64,000 nt of DNA. Origin: Verrucomicrobiaceae bacterium. GTDB taxonomy: Bacteria > Verrucomicrobiota > Verrucomicrobiia > Verrucomicrobiales > Verrucomicrobiaceae. Shown in pieces: positions 42,574 to 50,992 of the stretch. The notes under the pieces are model-generated. The model searched no databases. It was not told where the DNA came from and worked only from the letters and a program-made list of their open reading frames with translations. Within the stretch, counting starts at the first letter, position 1; each line of letters opens with the position of its first letter. Position numbers and translations under genes: made by a program. The stretch spans positions 992,001 through 1,056,000 of the forward strand of contig JABTUN010000001.1 in NCBI GenBank assembly GCA_015075365.1, written 5' to 3'.

Positions 42574-45500
42574 ATGCGCCCGCTCCTGTTTCTCACGCTC
42601 TGCCTTGCCGCCACACCTCTCCTCAACGAGGCCAAAGAACTCACCGGCACCTACCTGCCCACGACGAACGAGTGCCCCTCGCCGGAGGAAGCGCGGAAGA
42701 AGATGACCGTGCCGGAGGGCTACGAGGTCCGCTGCTTCGCGCATGAACCGATGGTGCAAAATCCCGTCGCCATGACCTGGGATCATCGCGGCCGTTTGTG
42801 GGTCGTGGAGGCTTACGAATACCCCAACGGCTCGCCCCACCCCGCGCCCTTCGGCGGCGAGGCGAAGGATGATCAATACCATCCTGTGCCCGCTGTTTGC
42901 CTCCCAACAGAGAACAGCGAACCGAGAACAGAGAACCTTCCCCGCGACCGCGTCATCATCCTCGAAGACACCAACAACGACGGCGAGGCCGACAAGCGCA
43001 CCGTCTTTGTCCAGGGCCTCAATCTCGCCTCCGCCATCCTTTGCGGCGATGACGGCATCTACATCGGCCAGCAGCCGCATTTGATCCACTTCCGCGATGC
43101 CGATGGCGACGACAAACCGGACGCGTGGCGTGTCGTGCTCACCGGATTTGGTCGCGAGGACACACACGAGCTCGTGAACAGCTTCTGCTGGGGCCCCGAT
43201 GGCTGGCTCTACATGACCCACGGTGTCTTCACCCACAGCAAAGTCCGCCGCCCCGGCCAGCCGGAGAGCGAAGGCTTCAAGTTTGATGCCGGCATAGGTC
43301 GTGCGAGGCCGATGCAAAGTGATGCGGGCACTCCTGCCCGCAAAGAAGGGCAGGCAGGAGTGCCTGCCTCACCCCCCTGGGAATTCGAAGTCTTCGCCGA
43401 CGGCACCAGCAATCCCTGGGGCTGCGACTACGACGCCGCAGGGAACTTCTTCGTCAGCGCCTGCGTCATCGACCACTTCTTCCACATGGCTCCCGGCGGC
43501 ATCTACGTGCGCCAGGGCGGCGCCCCGGAGAATCCGTATGCCTACGAGCAACTGCCCAGCATCGTCAAACATAAACACTTCCGTGCCGCGTATGCCGGCG
43601 TGCAGATTTATCAAGGCGGCCGCTATCCCGCCGACACGCACGGCCACGCCTTCATCGGCAACATCCACGACAACGCCATCCACGAGGAAATCCTCACGCC
43701 CGTCGGCGCCACCTTCAAATGCGAGCCGCGCCGCGACTTCCTCCGCGCCAACGACGGCTGGTTCCGCCCCGTCAGCACACAAACCGGCCCCGACGGCTTC
43801 CTCTGGATCATGGACTGGTGCGACAAGTATCCCTGTTACCAAAACGCCAAGGCCAACCCCGAAGGCGTGGACCGCCAATACGGCCGCATCTGGCGCGTCG
43901 TTCATAAAGGAGCGCACGCGTCCCGCGTGCCGAACTCCGCGTCCTCGCGGAGTTCCGTCCCTGCCGCGAACGTCAAGCCTGCTGGCGAAAACCCAGGGAC
44001 GGCTTCCGGCGAGGACGCCGAAAGCAGCACGCGAGGACGCGTGCGCTCCATCCCAAGCCGTGACCGCGCGGACCTCGACCTCAAAAAACTCTCCACCACC
44101 GACCTCGTGAAGACCTTGGAACATCCCAACAACTGGATGCGAAGGATGGCAGCGCGACAGCTTTCGGAGCGACGTGGCGAAGACCCGTCTGGCATCATCA
44201 ACGCGTTGAAGGCGCGCCTAAACTCTACCAAGCCAGAGGTGGCCATCGCTGCACTTTGGAGCCTCGCTCGCGTTGGTGGACTTCATGGCGATACAGAAGT
44301 CTATGCACAACTTGCATCATCAAAGAACGCCGCGCTGCGATACTGGTCGGTGAGATTCTTCGGTGAGGGCATGGTTTACTCAAACGCTAAACTGTCCGAA
44401 GAAGACGAGACATGGCATGATGCGGATTCAGATGTTCTCGATACTATCTCGGAGCTTGCGAACGATCCAGAACCCTCCGTGAAAAGAGCATTTGCAGTGG
44501 CGTTGCGACAAGGAATCACGAACAGGCTCACCCGGGACACCGATTCTGTGATTGAAGGCCAATTCGCAATCGGTTTGGGGCTTGCTTGGAAGGAGCTTGT
44601 TCAAAGTTCGAGAGAATCCACGGATGACGAATTAGCTTGGGCAATTTGGCAGGCCTGGGAGCCAGCTTTGGCTACCTATCCAGATACGAATTGGGGAGTA
44701 GCTCGCATAACTGGCTTGTTTGCTTCAACCCAGCCCCTCTCCCGCGTCCTCTCCCACAAAGCCATGCGCCGGCTCTGCGACACGCGGAAGGCGGAGAACC
44801 TCGATCTCGCGGTCGAGTTCTGCGACCAGATCGCCGAGCACGACATCCTTCTCGCGCATGCGCTCGATGGGCTCGTCAAAGGTCAGGAAGGCGGCGTGAT
44901 CAAGCCGGTGAAGGAGGTCTCGGCCAGTCTCGCGAAGTGGCGTTCATCCTCGAATGCGGACGTGCGGAAGCACGCGCAGACCCTCGCGGTGATGTGGGGC
45001 GATGCGGCGGCGGTGAAGGAGATGATCGCGGTGCTGCACGATGGCTCGAAGCCGGAGAAGGAGCGCATCACGGTGCTGCAATCGCTGCAAAAGGTGCGCA
45101 CGGCCGCGGTGAAGGACGGTTTGATGCCGCTGCTCACGCCGCAGACCTCCACCGCGCTCGCCGTGGCGGCGATTCGCGCGGCGGCGGACCTCGGGGGCGA
45201 TGAATTCATCGCGCCGCTGCTGCAACAGTCGGCATCCAAAGACTTCAACGTGCGCAACGCGGCCATCGAGGCGCTTTCCAATCGCGATGCGTGGACAAAG
45301 GCGCTGCTGAACGCGATCTCCGAGCAAAAAGTCAGCGCGAGCGGCTTCCCCGCGCCGGTGCGGCGTGCACTGGCGACGCACAAGGACAGAGCCATCCGCG
45401 ATCTCGCCTACAAAGTGCTCGGCGCATGGCAGGACTCGTCCGACGATGTGAAATCGCTCATCGCACAGAAGAAGCAGGCCTGTCTGACGGGCGAGCCCGA

Positions 45501-46404
45501 TCTCGCGAACGGCAAACTGCTCTTCACGGCCACCTGCATGGTCTGCCATGAGTTTCACGGCGGCGGGCAGAAGGTGGGGCCGGATTTGATCGGCAGCGGC
45601 CGCAGCAACCTCGATGCGCTGCTCGCGAACGTGATCGATCCGAACCAGATCATCGGCAACGGCTACGAAAACATCAGCGTGAGCACCAAGGACGGCCGCA
45701 CGCTCGCAGGCCGCATCGTGGAGGACACGCCGGGGCATGTGAAGCTGCTCGGAGCCGGTGGAGCCGCGCAAGTCGTGCCGCGCGATCAAATCGCCTCGCT
45801 CACCAACACGAAGCAAAGCCTCATGCCGATGGGATTCGGCAATCTGCCCGATGCGGCCTTCCGCGATCTCATTTGGTACATTCTGGCTCCGCCGGAAGAA
45901 GGCCCGCTCACGGCCGAAAAGAAGAAATTGCTCATTCAAGGCGTCGAACTGCCCGAAACGGCCTCACAACCCAAAAAGACTAACTGGCGTGCCATCGACT
46001 GGGAGAGCGTCAGCCTGTGGAATCCCGACTGGAAGGTCAACGCGCCCGATTTCGAGCGCACGCCCGTCAAACTGGCCGAATACCACGGCAAAACGAACGT
46101 GCTGCTCATGCATCCGTTCCCGGACAAGAAGACGCCAGCGAGCTTTGAGCGCCAACTGAAGGTCGAGAAGACGAAGCTAAAATTCAGTGTGGCCGCGGAT
46201 GATCGGGGTGATTGGGTCGTCAAGGCGGTGGTCAACGGTCAAGTCGTCAAGGAGATGGCCGTGGACCATGAAAAGCCGCGCTGGAAGGCTGTTGAGGTCG
46301 ATTTGGCCAAGTGGAAGGGCCAGGACATCACCCTGCGCCTCGAAGCGCACGCCAACGGCTGGGCCTGGGAGTTCGCCTACTGGCACGGCATCACGCTGGA
46401 GTGA
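42574..46404 (+). CDS. PVC-type membrane-bound dehydrogenase with HEAT-like repeats and cytochrome c domain
   Basis: A 1276-residue secreted protein. Signal peptide (MRPLLFLTLCLAATPLL), a Piru_Ver-type beta-propeller dehydrogenase domain at about 30-450 (WDHRGRLWVVEAYEYP), HEAT-like repeats at about 510-950, then the Pirellula/Verrucomicrobium-type heme domain with TCMVCHEFH (C988, C991, H992) and a C-terminal beta domain. Its function may be oxidation of sugars or alcohols with electrons passed to heme. The gene has absorbed a heptamer array and two palindromic elements in frame, and its HEAT part from about 44130 to 44735 is poorer in GC. A GTG at 42553 is an alternative start. Confidence 0.85.
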   Translation: MRPLLFLTLCLAATPLLNEAKELTGTYLPTTNECPSPEEARKKMTVPEGYEVRCFAHEPMVQNPVAMTWDHRGRLWVVEAYEYPNGSPHPAPFGGEAKDDQYHPVPAVCLPTENSEPRTENLPRDRVIILEDTNNDGEADKRTVFVQGLNLASAILCGDDGIYIGQQPHLIHFRDADGDDKPDAWRVVLTGFGREDTHELVNSFCWGPDGWLYMTHGVFTHSKVRRPGQPESEGFKFDAGIGRARPMQSDAGTPARKEGQAGVPASPPWEFEVFADGTSNPWGCDYDAAGNFFVSACVIDHFFHMAPGGIYVRQGGAPENPYAYEQLPSIVKHKHFRAAYAGVQIYQGGRYPADTHGHAFIGNIHDNAIHEEILTPVGATFKCEPRRDFLRANDGWFRPVSTQTGPDGFLWIMDWCDKYPCYQNAKANPEGVDRQYGRIWRVVHKGAHASRVPNSASSRSSVPAANVKPAGENPGTASGEDAESSTRGRVRSIPSRDRADLDLKKLSTTDLVKTLEHPNNWMRRMAARQLSERRGEDPSGIINALKARLNSTKPEVAIAALWSLARVGGLHGDTEVYAQLASSKNAALRYWSVRFFGEGMVYSNAKLSEEDETWHDADSDVLDTISELANDPEPSVKRAFAVALRQGITNRLTRDTDSVIEGQFAIGLGLAWKELVQSSRESTDDELAWAIWQAWEPALATYPDTNWGVARITGLFASTQPLSRVLSHKAMRRLCDTRKAENLDLAVEFCDQIAEHDILLAHALDGLVKGQEGGVIKPVKEVSASLAKWRSSSNADVRKHAQTLAVMWGDAAAVKEMIAVLHDGSKPEKERITVLQSLQKVRTAAVKDGLMPLLTPQTSTALAVAAIRAAADLGGDEFIAPLLQQSASKDFNVRNAAIEALSNRDAWTKALLNAISEQKVSASGFPAPVRRALATHKDRAIRDLAYKVLGAWQDSSDDVKSLIAQKKQACLTGEPDLANGKLLFTATCMVCHEFHGGGQKVGPDLIGSGRSNLDALLANVIDPNQIIGNGYENISVSTKDGRTLAGRIVEDTPGHVKLLGAGGAAQVVPRDQIASLTNTKQSLMPMGFGNLPDAAFRDLIWYILAPPEEGPLTAEKKKLLIQGVELPETASQPKKTNWRAIDWESVSLWNPDWKVNAPDFERTPVKLAEYHGKTNVLLMHPFPDKKTPASFERQLKVEKTKLKFSVAADDRGDWVVKAVVNGQVVKEMAVDHEKPRWKAVEVDLAKWKGQDITLRLEAHANGWAWEFAYWHGITLE
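42906..42937 (+). repeat. Heptanucleotide tandem array inside the dehydrogenase gene
   Basis: About 4.5 units based on AACAGAG (AACAGAG, AACAGCG, AACCGAG, AACAGAG, AACC). The reverse complement relates to CTGTTCT, close to the CAGTTCT units in the tolC-like gene. It encodes TENSEPRTEN. Confidence 0.7.
43327..43364. repeat. 12-bp perfect inverted repeat inside the dehydrogenase gene
   Basis: GGCACTCCTGCC (43327-43338) and GGCAGGAGTGCC (43353-43364) with a 14-nt loop, read through in frame as DAGTPARKEGQAGVPASP. It looks like a small palindromic mobile or REP-like element that landed in the propeller domain. Confidence 0.7.
43909..44049. repeat. 141-bp palindromic element inserted in frame in the dehydrogenase gene
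   Basis: The ends are 22-23-bp inverted arms: the left arm begins GGAGCGCACGCGTCC and the right arm ends GGACGCGTGCGCTCC. Inside is a second perfect 10-bp hairpin (GAACTCCGCG-TCCT-CGCGGAGTTC at 43932-43955). The 141 bp equal 47 codons, so the frame is kept. It lies between the propeller and HEAT-like regions. Confidence 0.75.
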
Positions 46405-46406
46405 GG

Positions 46407-47684
46407 CTAGCGCAATTCGACCACCGTGCTGACCATCGCACCACGCTCGTCGGTGACGCTGACATACCAGGTGTTGGCGTCAGCGGGCGGTTTCGACGCG
46501 ACCACGCGTATGGTTTGCCGGATATCGCCAGACAGCTGGGACTCGCTCGAAAACGTCGCCGGCACGGTTGCCCATTCGCGTTTGGAGCGCGTCCCCGTGC
46601 CGGTGGTGTAGTGAAGCTCCGCCTTCTGGATGGCCGTGCTGCTCTCCACCACGACGATGACGGCATCCCCTTCCACGGAAGGCTTGCCGGGTACAGCAAG
46701 CGGTTTGCCACCGCGGCATTTGGAGTCGATGAACAAGCCGATCTCCTGCGGCGCCCAGCCGGGCGGATGGCCGTGTGGCATCTTCACCTGGATGCGCATG
46801 TGTTTTTCGCCCGGAACGACGTTGTAGCTCTTCATGTAGCTGTCGAGCACGTAGTGGACGTCGTTCGTGCCGTTCACGAAAAGGATCGGCACGCGGCAGC
46901 GCGGCAGCAAGCTGCCAGGATCGTATTCCTTAACCCACAGAGCGCGGTGCTCAGGGTCGAGTTTGTCGATGCTGGGCTTCTGAACGGATTCGCCCTCATG
47001 GAGAAAGCCGCAGCCGTAAACGGGCACGGCGGCCTTGAAGCGATCATCGAGCGAGGCGACGAGGCAGGTCGTGTAGCCACCCCAACTGATGCCGGTGACG
47101 GCCGTGTGCTCCGCATCGACCTCCGGGAAGCTGCGCAGCAGTGAATGCGCGCGCATCACGCTGGCGGCGGCGTGGAAGGGCCAGTCATCGCTCGTGTCCG
47201 GGGTGAGAATGCAGTCGAATTTTTCGGGATGGCCGTGTGGTGGTCCGCCATTGGGCAGGCGCGTGCGGGTGCCGCGATGGCCGTTGCCAATGGCCATGCC
47301 TGTTTTCGGATCGAATTCCGGGTCAGGGGGCCGGGAACCGTTCAAATCCATCGCGATGACCGCGTAGCCGCGCTTTGCCCACAGATGCACCCAGTCCGCG
47401 AAGGCCGTTCCGCCACCACCATGAATGAGAACGACACCGGGAAACCTCGCGCCCGGTTTCGCCTCGCCCAGCGTGACTGGCGACGCATAAAATGCAAACA
47501 CCTCCGTGTCACGACCCTGATACTTCTCGCCTGCATACATCAGCGATTGGATCGGCTGGTCCTGACGCAGCCATTTGACCATGGGCACCGTGCTTTTCAA
47601 CGCGGCGAGATCCCACGGGCCGACTGTTTCGGCGAAGAGCATTGGGCAGAGGGCGGATAGAGTGAGAAGGGCGGGCAGTCGCAT
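46407..47684 (-). CDS. Secreted alpha/beta-hydrolase (acetyl xylan esterase/dienelactone hydrolase-like)
   Basis: A 425-residue protein with a signal peptide (MRLPALLTLSALCPMLFA). The hydrolase core shows the oxyanion region LIHGGGGTAFADW, the nucleophile elbow GISWGG and an acid-region block VPILFVNGTNDVHY; the histidine probably lies in KMPHGHPPG. This group removes acyl groups from sugars or works as a peptidase-like hydrolase. It is convergent with the dehydrogenase gene, stops 2 bp apart, and lies 33 bp after the sulfatase in the same direction. Confidence 0.78.
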   Translation of the reverse strand: MRLPALLTLSALCPMLFAETVGPWDLAALKSTVPMVKWLRQDQPIQSLMYAGEKYQGRDTEVFAFYASPVTLGEAKPGARFPGVVLIHGGGGTAFADWVHLWAKRGYAVIAMDLNGSRPPDPEFDPKTGMAIGNGHRGTRTRLPNGGPPHGHPEKFDCILTPDTSDDWPFHAAASVMRAHSLLRSFPEVDAEHTAVTGISWGGYTTCLVASLDDRFKAAVPVYGCGFLHEGESVQKPSIDKLDPEHRALWVKEYDPGSLLPRCRVPILFVNGTNDVHYVLDSYMKSYNVVPGEKHMRIQVKMPHGHPPGWAPQEIGLFIDSKCRGGKPLAVPGKPSVEGDAVIVVVESSTAIQKAELHYTTGTGTRSKREWATVPATFSSESQLSGDIRQTIRVVASKPPADANTWYVSVTDERGAMVSTVVELR

Positions 47685-47717
47685 GGCGTGGAATCAACGC
47701 GATGCCTCACAGGGTTT

Positions 47718-49139
47718 TCACTTCTTCTTTTTCTTCCCCTTCGGCGCTTGTTCGGCTCCCAAAACCGGCCCGTTGTCGGGTGGCAGGGATCGATGCCAGG
47801 CGAGGAGGGCCTTCGACATGCGCTGCACGATCTCGGGATGCTGAGCCGCAAGGTTGGCCGTCTCGCCGCGATCCTTGGCCAGATCGTAGAGCTGTGGATT
47901 TGAGCCATCGTAGTCGCACAGCAGCTTCCAGCCTCCATCACGCATGGCGAGGTCAGGGAGGCGTTCGGGAAGCGCAGGAGACGCGGTTTTGCGATCCGGC
48001 GGGCGACGCCAGAAGATGGGAGCAAGGCGGGAGACTTCATCCCAGCCAAGAAGAGCTGGCGCGATGTTTTCGCCATCGAAGGCGATGTCCTTGGCTTCGA
48101 TCCTGGCGATGGAGAGCAGCGAGGGCACGAGATCGAAGGCAGCGAAGATAGATTTCGTGTTCACGGAGCCGGCTTTCGTCCTGTCGATCAAACCAGGCGC
48201 CCAAACGATGAGCGGCGAGCGTGTGCCACCCTCGTAAAGCGTCGTTTTGCTGCCGCGAAACGGCCCCGCGCTGCCGGCGCCGGGTTCGGGGCCGTTGTCG
48301 GAGCAGATGAGCAGCAGCGTATTGTCACGCAGCACTGGCGTGGAGCGCAGATGATCGAAAAGCCTGCCAAACTGCCGGTCCATGGCCTCCAGCACGGCGA
48401 GATACCTGCCGTGCTTGTCCTCGGCCCATTTTTCAACGGGCGGCCACCACGGGCCATGCACGTCATCGGGCCAGAGGTTGATGAAGAACGGCTTCTCCGC
48501 CGCCACGGCGCGGTTGATGAAGGGGATCGCGGCGCTCACGAAGCCGCTGGTGATTTCACTGCGCTGCATCCAGATGACCGGACCGCCCAAGCGCTCCGCA
48601 TCACCCCAGATGCGGCCGGGTTCGGTGTCGCCGGGCTTCATGGTCATCGGCAGCAGCTTCGCGCCCATGCCCTCGAAATTCGTCAGCGACTCGTCAAAGC
48701 CGTACGCGCTGATCGGCGGGGCGTCATCGACATCGCGCTGGCCGCCGAGGTGCCATTTGCCGAAGTGGCCGGTGGCGTAGCCGTTTTGCTTCAAAATGCG
48801 CGCCAAGACCGGCGCTTTTGGATCGAGCCACTGTGCCACGCCGCGGCGTTCGTTGTCGGCACGGTTGTTGAGGTAGGAGTTGATGCGCCAGCGCTGCGGA
48901 TACTGCCCCGTGGTCAGCGCGCAACGGGAGGGCGAGCAGATGGGCGAGTTCACATAAAACTGCTCAAAGCGAACGCCCTCCGCCGCGATGCGGTCGATGT
49001 TCGGTGTCTGCGCGTCCTTGTTGCCGAAGCACGAGAAGTCGCCCCAGCCCATGTCGTCAATGAAGATCATGACGATGTTCGGCGGCGCGGCGGAGAGCAG
49101 CGGACAAAGGGCGAGGAAGCAAAGAAGCTTTTTGAGCAT
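47718..49139 (-). CDS. Secreted sulfatase (S1 family), 1
   Basis: A 473-residue type I sulfatase. Signal peptide MLKKLLCFLALCPLLSAAPP, metal-site start NIVMIFIDDMGWGD, and the formylglycine site C68 in CSPSRCALTTG. Further metal/substrate motifs GKWHLGG and CSDNGPEPG are present. The C-terminal tail is lysine-rich (KGKKKKK). It hydrolyses sulfate esters of glycans; the exact substrate is unknown. The ATG at 49139 was chosen over the upstream frame because the signal peptide starts there. Confidence 0.9.
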   Translation of the reverse strand: MLKKLLCFLALCPLLSAAPPNIVMIFIDDMGWGDFSCFGNKDAQTPNIDRIAAEGVRFEQFYVNSPICSPSRCALTTGQYPQRWRINSYLNNRADNERRGVAQWLDPKAPVLARILKQNGYATGHFGKWHLGGQRDVDDAPPISAYGFDESLTNFEGMGAKLLPMTMKPGDTEPGRIWGDAERLGGPVIWMQRSEITSGFVSAAIPFINRAVAAEKPFFINLWPDDVHGPWWPPVEKWAEDKHGRYLAVLEAMDRQFGRLFDHLRSTPVLRDNTLLLICSDNGPEPGAGSAGPFRGSKTTLYEGGTRSPLIVWAPGLIDRTKAGSVNTKSIFAAFDLVPSLLSIARIEAKDIAFDGENIAPALLGWDEVSRLAPIFWRRPPDRKTASPALPERLPDLAMRDGGWKLLCDYDGSNPQLYDLAKDRGETANLAAQHPEIVQRMSKALLAWHRSLPPDNGPVLGAEQAPKGKKKKK

Positions 49140-49162
49140 GCGAAAGGAAACGCCGACACTGC

Positions 49163-49184
49163 TTGGGCATTGCACGCCCAATGC
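49163..49184. promoter_or_regulatory. Nested inverted repeats in the sulfatase/phosphoesterase divergent promoter
   Basis: TTGGGC/GCCCAA (49163-49168, 49176-49181) and GCATTG/CAATGC (49167-49172, 49179-49184) overlap in the 108-bp region between the divergent genes. This may be an operator. Confidence 0.3.
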
Positions 49185-49247
49185 AAGCGCGGCTATCCAG
49201 AAGGCACATGACACATCACGTCACAGGCCATCGTTGTGCTTGTCCTC

Positions 49248-50243
49248 ATGCGTCATTTCAGACTGTTTCTCTGCCTTTTTGCCACTTGCTCATCTCCTCT
49301 CCTCGCGGTGGAGGACACGGCTCCGTTCGACTTCCTCGTGATGGGCTGCATGCCTTACTACATGCCGCATGATGAGGCGCGGTTTCAAAACGTCATTGCT
49401 GCGGCGAACGCGGCCCGCCCGGCGTTCAGCGTGCACTGTGGCGACACGAAAAGCGGCCAGAAGCCCTGCGATGACGCGGTGTATCCGAAAATCCTCGGCT
49501 GGTTCAACCAGTTCGAGCACCCCTTCATCTATGTGCCGGGTGACAATGAATGGACCGACTGCCACACGATGCCAGCGGGCGCGTTTGATCCGGTGGACAG
49601 ACTCGGCGTGGTGCGGCGCATCTTCTTTTCCGCCGAGCATCAGAGCCTGGGCAAATCGAGGCTGCCGCTGACCTGCCAGAGCACGGTGCAGCCGGAATTC
49701 GCCACCTACATCGAGCACAATCGCTGGAGCCGTGGCGGCATCCTCTTTGCCACGCTGCATGTCGTGGGCAGCAACAACAACGCGCGTGAGAACAATAAGG
49801 CCGCGATGACGGAGTTCCTGGAGCGGGACAAGGCGGTGCTGGCCTGGATGCAGTCGGCCTTTGAAGAAGCCTCGAAGGCGGAGTTTCGTGCGCTGGCGCT
49901 TTTCATGCAGGCGAATCCGCTGTCCGAAACGCAACGTTCCGAGCCACGCGGAACCGGTTTTGCCAATGTCGTGCCCGCGCTGCGCAGGTCGGTGCAGGCG
50001 CTGCGGAAGCCGGTCTATCTTTTTCACGCGGACAGCCACTATTTCCGCATCGACAAGCCGTTGACATCCGCCACGGGCCGCACGTTGGAGAACTTCACGC
50101 GGATCGAAACCTTTGGTGGCATGAACCTGCATCTCATCCAGGTGAAGGTCGATCCCGCGAACTCGGAGCCGCTCGTCGCCTGTCCGCTCATGATTCCCGC
50201 GAACAAAGTCGATCCCAATCTGCCTCCGCCTTCACGAAAGTAA
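49248..50243 (+). CDS. Secreted metallophosphoesterase-like protein
   Basis: A 331-residue protein with a signal peptide (MRHFRLFLCLFATCSSPLLA). The calcineurin-like metal motifs can be seen in part: DFLVMGCMPYY in place of the first D-x-H, VHCGDTKSG for GD-x-x, VPGDNEW for GDNE, and FHADSHYF for the GH-x-H part. The first metal motif is changed, so activity is not certain. Function may be phosphate ester cleavage or a non-catalytic role. It is divergent from sulfatase 1. Confidence 0.65.
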   Translation: MRHFRLFLCLFATCSSPLLAVEDTAPFDFLVMGCMPYYMPHDEARFQNVIAAANAARPAFSVHCGDTKSGQKPCDDAVYPKILGWFNQFEHPFIYVPGDNEWTDCHTMPAGAFDPVDRLGVVRRIFFSAEHQSLGKSRLPLTCQSTVQPEFATYIEHNRWSRGGILFATLHVVGSNNNARENNKAAMTEFLERDKAVLAWMQSAFEEASKAEFRALALFMQANPLSETQRSEPRGTGFANVVPALRRSVQALRKPVYLFHADSHYFRIDKPLTSATGRTLENFTRIETFGGMNLHLIQVKVDPANSEPLVACPLMIPANKVDPNLPPPSRK

Positions 50244-50272
50244 GCCGACGCCATCACGTTCACCCAATCCTC

Positions 50273-50986
50273 ATGCACCGCCTTTTTTTCCTCCTCACCG
50301 TTCTTTCCATCAGTCCTGTCATCGCTGCCGAAGATCTCGGCCAGCTCATTTTTCAGGATGACTTCGAGCGCGTGGAATCTCAAGAGACGAAAGACGAGCC
50401 CGGCAACGGCTGGGGCACCAACAGCAAGAGCCGCGCGAAGGGAAACAAGCAGGTCGATCTCAAGGACGGCGTGATGCGCATCTTCATCCATGCGGAGGCG
50501 GATCATGCGGTGTCCGTGACGCATCCGGCGGAGTTCATGGATGGCGCGGTGAGCCTGCGCTTCATGCTGGAGGATGCGCAAGACAGCCTGGGGCTGAACT
50601 TTGCCGATCTGGAGTTCAAGGAGGTGCATGCAGGCCATCTCTGTGCCGCGAGAATCAGCACCAAGAGCGTGCTGTTTCAGGATTTGAAGACCGGAAGCAT
50701 GCGTCTCGACATCCGCGAGGCCCGCCAGGCCAAACAAAAGCTCACGGATGAGCAGCAGCAGGCGATCAAGGGCAAGGAGAAGACTGTCCCGCATCCCCTG
50801 GAAACCGGCAAATGGCATGACCTCACCGTGAAGATCACTGGAGACGAGCTGTCTGTCACGATCAACGGCCAGCCCGCCGGCAACTTCAGGTCAGCCGGCA
50901 TTGCCCATCCCACCAAACGCACGCTGCGTCTTGCCGTGCCGCGCAACGCGGTGGTGGATGACGTGAAGATCTGGCGGAAGAAGTGA
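50273..50986 (+). CDS. Secreted beta-sandwich (LamG/3-keto-disaccharide hydrolase-like) protein
   Basis: A 237-residue protein with a signal peptide (MHRLFFLLTVLSISPVIAAE). FQDDFERVESQE and GKWHDLTVKITGDELSVTIN are typical of the concanavalin-like/DUF1080 fold found in planctomycete secreted proteins. No catalytic residues could be assigned. It follows the phosphoesterase gene by 29 bp, so the two may be cotranscribed. Confidence 0.65.
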   Translation: MHRLFFLLTVLSISPVIAAEDLGQLIFQDDFERVESQETKDEPGNGWGTNSKSRAKGNKQVDLKDGVMRIFIHAEADHAVSVTHPAEFMDGAVSLRFMLEDAQDSLGLNFADLEFKEVHAGHLCAARISTKSVLFQDLKTGSMRLDIREARQAKQKLTDEQQQAIKGKEKTVPHPLETGKWHDLTVKITGDELSVTINGQPAGNFRSAGIAHPTKRTLRLAVPRNAVVDDVKIWRKK

Positions 50987-50992
50987 GGCGGC

